From Sindora glabra (Eukaryota > Streptophyta > Magnoliopsida > Fabales > Fabaceae): DNA of 64,000 nucleotides. Below are positions 51,204 to 61,647 of the stretch, piece by piece. The DNA lies in assembly GCA_020226215.1 (NCBI GenBank), contig CM035234.1, positions 12,676,713 to 12,740,712 of the forward strand, read 5' to 3'. The notes under the pieces are model-generated. The model was not told the DNA's origin. It did not search any database and saw nothing but the letters and a program-made list of their open reading frames with translations. The translations under genes and the position numbers were made by a program. Position 1 is the stretch's first letter; every line of letters begins with the position of its first letter.

Positions 51204-51690
51204 CTTTTAAAAAATAAAAAGGTTCTTTGTTTATATATATAGGAGTCATAAATAAGAAGATAATTAATTTTTTTTAAATGCCTGATAATATAAATAGAGG
51301 AAAACACATTAAAAACGGTTTAGGTTTTCGTAGTCGGCTGTCTGCCTTTCGGAATTCAACTATGGTTTGTCGTTGTTTTCCTTTTTATGAATTGCATGAT
51401 AGGACTAGAAAACTGATCTGATTAGTGGGATTCTTGTGTAGCAATCAAAGAGGATGAGAGAATATGGAAGACAAAAAATTCATGAAAGCATATTCAGATA
51501 AAGGGCTAGAAATACATAAAAATAAAAAATGTGAGAACTTTTAAATGGGCCACAAAATTAGAAAAAGTAAACAAAATTTGAAGCTGGCCTAAGTAGCCAT
51601 AAAGCCACGTTAATTTACACAGCACAAACTGGCTTTATGGCTTAACTAGAAATAAAGCCACAAGAATTTCTCAGGAATTAGAAGAAGAGT
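50495..51690. repeat. Segmental duplication, copy B right part
   Basis: Matches 25846-26945 (see that entry). It holds an extra ~250-bp module at 50838-51085 and the expanded TAA microsatellite. It is noncoding. Confidence 0.75.
51163..51203. repeat. (TAA)n microsatellite
   Basis: About 13-14 TAA units. The paralogous place in copy A (about 26270) has only ATAATAAAAATA, so the run grew after the duplication. Confidence 0.9.
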
Positions 51691-52453
51691 GCACAGTACG
51701 GTTCGGAAGTATTCCCACGAAGGTGCTATCAACGCATGTCAAAAGAATATGGAGCATTATTGCCCTTATTTATTTAAAATGACTTTTTGTGCACTTTCTT
51801 TTAACAGATTATAAATGAAGTATACAATTTTATGAAATTCCAGAAAAGTGCATAATGCACTCCCCTTAAAATTGTATAAAGCATTTTCCAAAATTGGGCC
51901 TTTCTTAAAAATTTAGGATATTGTGATGTTTTTATTATAGAAACTTGAGGTGTTATAGTGGGGCTGTATTTGGCTTGAGAGTTGGGGCTTCATCGTGATA
52001 TGTTAGAGTCAAATTCAAAAGCTTTAGTTGAGATGTTAAAAAGTGGTAAGCATGGTAGTATAGAGGCTTTGAAACTTTTGAAGAGATATTAACAACCGCT
52101 TAATAGAAATTAAGTTCATAATGTGAAGCATACATATAAAAAAGAAGGTAATATATGTATAGATTAATTTCTCTCATTTAATTTAATAATAGAATTGGAA
52201 TTAATTATTTTGGATCATCGTTCTTCAAAGCTTCAACTTTTATTATTAATTAATATTAGAAGAGTTTTTGTCCCTAGAATTATGTTTGAATAATTTTTTT
52301 CTTTTTAAAATTTGACCTCTTATATTTACGAATAATATTTTTCAAAATTGAATGAGAGTTAAGGACCTAAAATAAGTCAGTTCAAGTTTATATATTTAAT
52401 TTTTTAAATTATAATTATACTATGGTATTATAGACTTTTACTTACTTTACGTT
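51691..52453. other. AT-rich noncoding sequence
   Basis: No gene or repeat end was recognised. Confidence 0.4.
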
Positions 52454-53787
52454 GGTGTTTGATTTCCGAAATCTTATATTCTTAAAAAAATATACATTCC
52501 CAAAAATATGATTCTTACAAATTTAATTAATATGAATATAATATTCATATATTTAGTTCACTATAAATTTTTTAAGAATATTTTGTTAGATTCTCATATA
52601 TGTTATATTACTATATTTTGTTCATATTTGATATTCTTAAAATTTTTTAAATTATTTCAAAAATATTCTTATTAAATTTTTTATTATAAAATATAATATA
52701 ATAAATCATATTTTTACTTAAAACTATATAAATAATTAAAAAAATTTTAACATATAATAAATCAAATCTTAATATTTAACATTTAAAAATTCATTGAAAT
52801 ATATATAAAAATATTTTATATTTTATTATATTTTAATATTTAGTATATTCTATTTTAATAATTAATATATTCTTTATTTATAATAAAATTTGTTTGCTAC
52901 TCTTGATAGCAATTGACACTGTAATGTATTATATTTTAATAATTAATATATTTTTTATTTAGAATAGAATTCGGTTGCTACTTTTGGTAGCAATTAGACA
53001 CTATAATATAAGTTAGTTGTTTGTTCATTATTATGCACTCTTTATTTTTATAAAGTATATTTATCATTAGTTATATTATTATTATTACTATCATTATTAC
53101 ATCAATTTTCAAAATGAAATGAATGTAATTTATTTAAGTTATTATTATAGTATTAAATATTCTTAACATTTCTCCTTTTATAAAATTATAAATTTCCACC
53201 ATTAAATCATTTTCATAATTATATTTCATAGTGGTATTATATTTTACATTGTAGTTTCTTCTCTATTATAAAAATGTTATTATTTTATATTTTTATGTAT
53301 AAATATGCCTTTTTTTAAAAGAAATTCCAAGCTTATTGTATTATTCTTCAAAGAAAGAAATCATATGTATATATAAATATATTAAAATAATCTTCCAAGC
53401 ATTAGAAATAATAATAAAAAAGGAATTATAGTTAAAAAAATTAATATCATTGCATTTTTTAATAATAAAATATTTTAAAATAAATTAATAATTATTTTTT
53501 AATTCAAATTAAAATTTATTTGATAAAGTGATAAAACAATAAATAAAAGAGAAAATTAAATATGAGGATAATTTTATCTTTCTATTTTACTATCAACCTT
53601 CCTATCTCATAGAAATATAAAATATCCATATTTCTCTATGAAAATATTTTGAAGAAATGTTAGATTAAAAATATTTTTAGAAATGTGATATTTTCAAATA
53701 ATTTTTTTAAACGAATTAAATATGGGAATATAATATTTCCTTAAAATATTTTTAAAAATATTAAAAATATTTCACAAATCAAATACC
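52454..53787. mobile_element. Putative TIR-bounded non-autonomous element
   Basis: The left end GGTGTTTGATTTCCGAAAT and the inverse of the right end, GGTATTTGATTTGTGAAAT, match at 16 of 19 positions. Between them is 1.33 kb of very AT-rich noncoding DNA with a ~79-bp direct repeat. No target duplication was found, so this may be a decayed MITE or chance. Confidence 0.35.
52851..53010. repeat. ~79-bp direct repeat
   Basis: Two adjacent copies (52851-52928 and 52931-53010) share TTTTAATAATTAATATATT, then GTTGCTAC or GTTTGCTAC, then GATAGCAATT or GGTAGCAATT, and GACACT. Confidence 0.75.
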
Positions 53788-56380
53788 TCCTAAGCTTCTC
53801 CAAAAATATTAGCTTGCTTTGCTTAATATCCATCTAATACGAACGAGTTTTGATGCCCAAAAGTTATAAATTGGCTGAAGAAAATTAACACATTACGAAA
53901 TTGGTTAAAAAGAAAAAAAAAAGAGAGAAAGATGAAAATTTAGATACGGTATAAAGAAGGAAGAAGGATCGAAATCATTTGTACCTCCCCCATATGTGAC
54001 ACATCCTTGTTATAAATTTTTTTAGTAGTAGAGTGGTTAAATCTTTAAATGCATATATATAAAAATTAAGAATTAAATTTTAAATCTAATAAAAAATATA
54101 AAATCTTTAAAAAAATGGAATATTATTATTTGAGTAAAAAAATTTTGACATCCTCATCATACTTTCATCGGGCAGCAAATGTGAAAGGAAAATTAAAAAG
54201 AAAAAGAGGGAAATTTCTAGAAATCTGCGGGCAAGCATGTAAGATGTGTTTGGACCTCTGCAAGCTACAATTAGTCTAGCTTACAAATTTTCTTTTTGCC
54301 ACGGAGAGGTTAAACTGTTCGCTCGACTTTTTATTTGAAAAAACTAAATTTTAAATATAAGATAATTAGATCGTGTTGCCAGACATTTCTTCTTCTTCTT
54401 CTTTTTAAATGAGATTATTGATCTATAGAGGTGAAAAGAGGTAAAGAATTTCTTCACTATGAAAAGCAAAAAATTATTTAATAAATATCTTGGTGAAAAT
54501 CAAACGCATAATTTATTGCTTAAAGTTTAAAAAGCTTACGATAAGCATTGAACTAAAAGACATCAATTTCTTTTAAAAAGAAACTGATATCATAATTTTG
54601 TAAAATTCCAGAAAGAGTATGTAATGCACTCCGCGTAAAAGTATATAAAACATTTCCCAAGATTGCATGAGATTTAAGATTCCAAAATAAGTCGGTTGAG
54701 ATTTCTGTATTTAATTTTTAAATTTAATTAGAACTATATGTTAGAGAAAACGTAAAAAACTCAAACCAGCACCTATTGTAATTTTCTCAATTTTTTTACA
54801 TTTTTATTACTCTTTTATTAAGAGTAATTTATATAAAAAATTAGATTTAATTTTTTTTTTCATAGTTTTGATTGATAGAGTTATAATTTTTTTTCTACAC
54901 ACAAAATTTAGACAAAATTATATTTTTTTTATGAAAAACAACAAAATTTTATATTTAAATTTACAAAATTTACATTAAACCTTCCTAAAAATTAAGTTAC
55001 AAGTATTTTGATGTATACCAAGACATTATCCTTAAATTTTAATTATAACAATATCAATATATTTGATGTTGATTAAAGAATAAAAATATGAAAAATAAAT
55101 AAATGTTATCACCAGTTAATGATAAAGTGCGTGTTAGATGTTACCGATTAATTATTATGTTACCAATATGCTATATGTACACGTATTGATCATGAAGCTA
55201 CCATATGCGCTCGAGGAGCCATCTTCCTTCGTAATCAATTCCCTTTATGCGTAATCTTGTAATGCGTACTTTTTATGCATTTACGTTATATATATGTAAA
55301 CCAAATAAATTAAATTAAATATATAATTTAAAATAATATTCTCATCAAATTTAATCTTAATTATTTATGTCACAGTAAGTACGTTATTTCCTGAAAATTT
55401 TTGGATCACAAATCCTAAATAAATCTTATATATCATTGATTTACAAGCAAAATCGGAATTAGATGTTCACCTATTATAGTCAAATCTTCTCTAACGCAAA
55501 GCCGCAAGTTTGCCGTATTTAATTTAAGTGGTGTTTGGTTTTTTTTTTTTCAAAAAATTTATTTTTATTTAAAGTTTAATTTCAAATTTTTGCATGTGGA
55601 ATTTAACGAAAATAGAAAAAATGGATTTTTTTAATAAATCAAGGTATAGATAATTGACCAAGCAGATTCATGTGCGATTTGGCATTTAAAAAAAATAACC
55701 CAACCATAATAATGATAAAGAGAATTATTTTTGTTTATATTCACAAGTCATAAACTATATATCTATTATCTCATGTACTTTCATATATAACCTAAACACA
55801 ATTTAGAAATAATTCTTTGACAAAATGTACACAGTAAAAATAATATTTGCCTTTTCAGTTTATATATAGTAGGATTAAGAATGATATCATGCAATTTAAA
55901 ATTTAATTATGCTTTCTGATTTATCAAAAAAAAATGTGATATACACAAAAAATGAAATTCAAAATTTGATTTCAAATAAAAATCAAGAATTGTTATTAAA
56001 TATAAAATAGTAGAAAAAATTTGTAAAATTTAATTTAATAGATATAAAAAATTCAAAACTAAAATTCAAATTTTATTTTTGATACATATAGTATTTTTTT
56101 AAAAAATTATGATTTCTTATAAATATACTCATGTGGACTTAAATGTAAAAATCATTATGATAGCTTTATGCATACAATCTAAAATAAAATACAAAAATCT
56201 AACAAGAGCCTTGAGAAGCAGAGGCACTTCTTGTAGCAAATTAAAACTTTAATTAAATCATAACATTGTACTGTGATTTGACATAGTTTTATAACCACGT
56301 GCTCATTTAATTAAGTCAATAAATTATAAACAACTTATTCATTTATTGTACGAAATATATATGATGTATCATTTGCTTTC
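53788..56380. other. AT-rich noncoding sequence of copy B
   Basis: No gene was found. The patch 53845-53870 (CGAGTTTTGATGCCCAAAA) is a weak relative of 28280 and 48380. The stretch 54010-54140 resembles 33560-33740. Confidence 0.4.
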
Positions 56381-56389
56381 ATAAATAAG

Positions 56390-56680
56390 ATATCATCAGA
56401 CACTGATGGTTCTGTTTTGGGCTTAAATAGGACGGTCTTTACAAGCTGGATGAACGAAAGCCCTTGCGTCGGAGCCAGCTAAAGTGGCTTTTCTATCGGC
56501 TTGGGGAAAACTGTGGGCTAAGGATGATGGGTTCCAGGAGGGGACAAGAGGAAAAGGAATACTGGAACTTGGCTGGGCCAGGGCACCACAGATGAATATT
56601 CTGGCCCATACATAAGTTTGAGGTTCTTATTTCACTCTGGATTGGGCACACATTGAGGTCCTGCCATTTATGAGTGTGTA
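56390..56680. other. GC-richer conserved module, copy B
   Basis: Counterpart of 30900-31250. It contains GACAAGAGGAAAAGGAATAC, then TATTCTGGCCCATAC. No open frame is conserved between the two copies. Confidence 0.5.
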
Positions 56681-57648
56681 ATGTTTTGATACGTGCTCAA
56701 GCAAATACATATCCGCAAGTATATTTATAAATTTTTGGGAAAATATTCATACCTTTTATAATACTTCAGTTTTAATTTTTAGAGAAAAGTGAGAAAATTT
56801 TTGAAGAGTTTTTTATGCGAGTTTAATGATGCAGCGTAACTTTTTGAGCATTTGTTACATGCAAAATTTGTGCACTTGTAATTTTTTTTTTATTCCTTAG
56901 GGCCACAAATTATTATCATGCAAAATAATAATAGTGATTGTGATATTGATATTTGACAAATTAAGTGATGGTAATGTAATGATGATGATAAGAAGAAGAA
57001 AAAGAAGAAAAAGTTCGACAATACTATACTATTTTCTATGCTTATATTAATATTATTTACTTTATTCCTTAGGGCCACAAGAATCAAAGGGAAGTAGGTT
57101 TTTAACTGTGAAACTTATGAGAGTTAATAGTTGCTATTGCTAATATTTAGGAATTATTTGGTTAGTAATAATAGTATAACAAGTTCTATTTTCAAGAAAA
57201 TGGAAAAAGATTATATTGTTTAATTGATCACTATCTAACAAAATAAAAAAAATATGATTTCTCAAAAAGTTCTACTTTTTATAGAGTATAGAAAGTTATT
57301 TATCTGTGTCTCCTTAAATAAGCTTTACTTCTTATGTTCTTTAAAGTTACAAAAAATAAATTATTTTCATTAAAGTTAATTAATAATAATTAAAATTTAG
57401 TAGTTCATATTATAATAATATTGAGGATATAGTAATCATTTTGTTAAGATTTCTTAAAAATTTTGAAATTGAATCAAATAAAATATAAAAAGTTATTTCT
57501 TAGAAATGCTTTCCCAATATCAACCAAATAATTTTAAATATTTCTCAAAAAATTTACATAAAAATTACTTTTCAATGAATTTAACTTTCCAAAAGAACTT
57601 ACTTTCCTTTTAAACCAAATGATTTCTCATGCTAATGGTAGTGGCAAT
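56681..57648. other. AT-rich noncoding sequence
   Basis: No gene was found. The minus frame at 56890-57087 is a low-complexity artefact of a GAAGAAGAA tract near 56990. Confidence 0.45.
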
Positions 57649-58696
57649 TAGTGGTGTGCAATACTTTGATTTAGTTGAATTCGATTTAAATTTTTGGTAC
57701 CCATTTTTAACCAAATTATAATTGAAGAAATTCACAACCAACTATTTTATATTGTTAAATTGTATTGAACTAAATTGTTTGGTTTGAAAAAATTTATAAT
57801 GATTTATTTCAGTTGGGATATTACACGATATGCACTATGTATTTTCACAATCAGTTTAATTGCACTTATGAAATAACCATTATTACCACTTATTTAAGTC
57901 ACACAACATTAAATATATTTATGTAAATTTTAATTTTTTGAATGATTTGTCCTTATATATTAGAGATTAGCATAACATTAACCGCAACATTAAATATACT
58001 TAATGTATATTCAAAAATAAAAGAATACATAACACTCGATACAATATATGTAACATATTTTAATAGATTTTGATTTAATATGAATTGAAAAGTATAAAAT
58101 CATAACTAGTTAACATCAACTGAAGTTATTAAAAAAATTCAAACGATCCTATCTATATTTTTAAACCAAATTATAATTGAAGAAATCCACAACCGACTGT
58201 TTTATATTACTAAATCTTATTAAACCAAATTGTTTGGTTTGACAAAATTTATAATGATTTATTTCAGTTGGGATATTACACAATATGCACTATGTATTTT
58301 CACACTAAGTTCAATTATATTTATGAAATAATCATTATTACCACGCATTTAAGTCACACAACATTAAATATATTTATGTAAATTTTATTTTTTTAAAGGA
58401 TTTGTCCTTATATATTAGAGATTAGCATAACATTAATCGTAACATTAAATATACTTAATGTATATTCAAAAATAAAAGAATTCATAACACTTAATATAAT
58501 ATATATATCTAACATATTTCGATAGATTTCGATTTAATATGAATTGTAAAGTATAAAATCATAATTGATTAACATCAATTGAAATTATTAAAAAAATTCA
58601 AACTAACCTATTTATATTTTTAAACAAACTTAAACTGATTGGAATTGAAACAATTCGATTAACTTAAATTGATTAATATAATTTTGTACTCGCATA
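57649..58696. mobile_element. Possible hAT-like element with an internal tandem duplication
   Basis: The left end TAGTGGTGTGCAA resembles hAT-type ends, and the inverse of the right end is TATGCGAGTACAA (8 of 13 identical). The flanks GTGGCAAT (57641-57648) and GTGACAAC (58697-58704) agree at 6 of 8 bases. The interior is two direct copies of a ~455-bp segment. There is no coding capacity. Given the mismatches the element call is tentative. Confidence 0.35.
57703..58620. repeat. ~455-bp direct tandem duplication
   Basis: 57711 on (CCAAATTATAATTGAAGAAA) is repeated from 58166 on. The copies share TTGGGATATTACAC, ATGCACTATGTATTTTCACA and CTTATATATTAGAGATTAGC. They have diverged by scattered substitutions. 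A third start (TTTTTAAACAAACTTAAA) is visible at about 58617. Confidence 0.85.
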
Positions 58697-58704
58697 GTGA
58701 CAAC

Positions 58705-60472
58705 TGTCACAATTCATTTACGCCACACATTAATGATAATAGTAATGGCATTACTAATAACCCTTAACTCGTAATGTTATGATGGTCGGAATTTGTGGGA
58801 CAAATTAATCTTTCAGGTTTGGCCAGAGAAGCTTGCCGGTGTCATGTACAATGCATATATGATCAACCATTCATCAACATGCCGGCTATTATTATTATTA
58901 TTATTTTAGGGATCACCCACCAGAAAAAAAAAATCTAAACAAAACTGAATAATCATAAAACATAATAATATTTATCTTGATAGTATAAATTAATTTTACT
59001 TTATAAATTTAATTAATAAAAAATAATTATTTATCATTTATAAAGAAGTATTATGATCTAACGTATATTAAATTTATAAATATATAATCAAAAAATAATT
59101 AATAGTTTAGTGGTTGAACTCTTGGTAGTACAGCTTATGATTTAAGATTTAACTTTTTTATATGACATTTTAACTAAAATAACAAATATATATAATTATA
59201 AATTTGGAGAGTAATTTTATTATTTTCTTTTCTTTTTATGAAACAGCAAATTAAATATGTTGGATTTACCAGCTTTTTTAAAATAATTGATTGAGATCAA
59301 TCAATTAATTAAAATAATTATTTGTTAAATATTCAAAATAATTTTTAACTTAGTTAATCGATTAAATACCCTAAATTAATCAAAAATTAATAAATCAATT
59401 AATCGTTAAACACCCACGGTATAACTTAAGCTTGTCCCATGTTATTGAATGTGCGGCCATCATGTAATCCGTAGCATGGCATGGAGCCCAGTAATAAAGG
59501 ATACATGATAATTCTCCCAATCCTCAAGCAAACCAAATTAAATGTCAACAACTGCAGGCTTTTTGCCAAGCCGGGGGCGGGAAAAATTATATTTCCCAAG
59601 ATGATGTCAAAACCAAAGTATTTTCCCATAGTGTTAAACATGGATACAAAATATGTAAGGAAATAAATAAACTTCATACCCTAATATTATTATTAAGTAT
59701 TATTAAGTAATATAGATAAAATATGACATATTTTATTTTTATTATAAAAATAAAATAAATGAATTAAAGATTTAATATAATTAATTTATTTAAATATATT
59801 ATATTTTTAACTCATATATATTAAAATCACATTACCTTTTTTCATTTATTTTATTATATATTTTTCTTCTTTTCTTTTTCAGTATCACTTATATTATTTA
59901 TAATTTATGTGTTAATATCATATTTTTTAAGTCCCATATTACATTTCAAACATTTATTATTTATAAATTCGAATATACAATTATAAAATAAATATAACAA
60001 AATAAATTTTTATAAAAATTTTATTATATATATTATTTTTATTTTTATATTAAAATAATAGTAATATATATTCGTGTGCATGCCCTGATTGAAAAGCTGG
60101 TTTTAGACAATTCCGAGGAGGAGCCACCTGCCCTCCACTTGCGGTTCATCGTTGGATAATCATATTACGGCCGTTATATTTACAGTAAAAACGTAAAAAA
60201 TTATATTTTTTAAAAAATAAAAAATTATGAATTATTTAATTACTTATAAAATATAAAAAATTAATTTTTAAAAAATTATATTTTTTAAAATATAAAAAAT
60301 TATTTACTTAATTTTTTAAAAAAAATTTATTTTTTAAAAAATATAATTTTTTTATATCAATCAAATAATATTAAAATTTTTTAAAATATTTATATAACTA
60401 TTCATAAAAATTTATTTTTTATATAAATCAAACGAACTTTTAAAATGTCCTTTTTCGACGACCCCACCACTT
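58705..60472. other. AT-rich noncoding sequence
   Basis: An ATT microsatellite lies at about 58887-58906. The opposing small frames at 59426-59677 (minus) and 59481-59666 (plus) lie in a GC-richer patch with no recognisable family. The patch at 60075-60180 is also GC-richer and unassigned. Confidence 0.4.
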
Positions 60473-60606
60473 GCTACCGACTTCAATCCTATATTTATAA
60501 TATTATATTTTGGCATCGAAGGACCCAAGGAAAGTGTGTGCTACCGACTTCAATCCTATATTTATAATATTATATTTTGGCATCGAAGGACCCAAGGAAA
60601 GTGGGT
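60473..60606. repeat. 67-bp tandem duplication
   Basis: GCTACCGACTTCAATCC at 60473 recurs at 60540. The two copies are identical until the last few bases (AAGTGTGTG versus AAGTGGGTG). It is a very recent duplication in a noncoding setting, and it creates the short overlapping plus-strand frames here. Confidence 0.9.
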
Positions 60607-61073
60607 GCATCAGAAGTGCAAGGCTTGTACCACGTGGACTGAATCTTTCGGGCCTAATTTTTCATTATTTTTCAGTGTGGCTCATGTTATTATTATGTTT
60701 CCGATATTTTTATTTCTTTGCTTCTGATTTTCTTCTTATGTAATGTAATGTAATTTTTTTTACCATAAAAAAAGTGCAGGAGGGTTTGACTAATTTGGTT
60801 CTTTTTTCCATAAAACTACTGTTATGTTCCTTCATATATACATTATTTGCAATTAATGTAAAAAAATTGAAAAAGAAATTATAACTTTAGAAAGTTAACA
60901 AAATAAAAAATAATTATCTTTAGAAAATTAACAAATTAGGAGTCCTCCATCTATTTAATATAATAAATAGAAGATACATTAAATAAAACGGACAAGCAAC
61001 GTTGTTTATTCTCGAAGTGAATTTTGTTCCATGAATCTATCCATTTGCGGTCAAACCACGAATTGTTGATATT
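60607..61073. other. Possible start of a third unit
   Basis: 60773-60800 (GTGCAGGAGGGTTTGACTAAT) and 61015-61035 (GTGAATTTTGTTCCATG) match the left edge of copy B at 39685-39745, separated here by about 215 extra bases. The rest is AT-rich. Confidence 0.35.
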
Positions 61074-61074
61074 A

Positions 61075-61265
61075 ACAATGCGTTTGGTTCATACGGGAAC
61101 TAAGTTCCCATGGGAAATGGAACTTCACAGGAAGTTGATTTCCCGTATGAACTTCCTGGGATATCTGAATTTTTGTTTGGTTGACAGGGAGCAAGTTCCA
61201 TTACCCGCAAAAGAACTTCTTATGTTTTTGTTTGGTTCAACTTTGTATTTCCTACGATATAACAA
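61075..61265. mobile_element. MITE-like inverted-repeat fragment
   Basis: Begins TGCGTTTGGTTCATACGGG, a phrase type common at the ends of plant MITEs and Mutator-like elements. It contains internal inverted repeats of GGGAACTAAGTTCCC, TTCCCATGGGAA and GGAAGTTGATTTCCCGTA type, and TTTGTTTGGTT twice. No matching far end is visible in the window. It may be one end of a larger element that carries the downstream gene. Confidence 0.4.
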
Positions 61266-61647
61266 TGAAATGACGACAATAGCCTCCAAAATAAACATTA
61301 ACAGATATTAATTGATTAAAATTTTTTTATGTGGAAAATACTGTTCTCCGAGGTGGGAAAATGAAAGGACACGACATCGAAGCGACAAAATGCAATGGCC
61401 TAAATACGAAATGACGCACGCGAAGAGCGTTTCAACGGGCACAAAAAGGTCGAAACAGTAACAGTAACAACACTTCACATTCCATCTCAAAGCTCACCAG
61501 TACTGGTGATCTCAAGACGCAGGAAGACACCGTGCAAATCATCGCCGAATACAGCAAGAGAAGATACCAAACGACCCTGAACAACCGGATAACATCATTT
61601 ATCCACATCGGACGCTGAAAGTAAGATCAAACAGCAACTCCGCACAA

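Noticed and set aside
59100..59160. TAGTTTAGTGGTTGAACTC stretch resembling a tRNA-derived SINE promoter
   Set aside because: No second (B-box) element, no tail and no target duplication could be seen; similar text at 54020 is too weak to call a family.
59426..59677. Opposed small frames on both strands
   Set aside because: Complementary open frames over the same 200 bp with no domain are expected by chance in a GC-richer patch.
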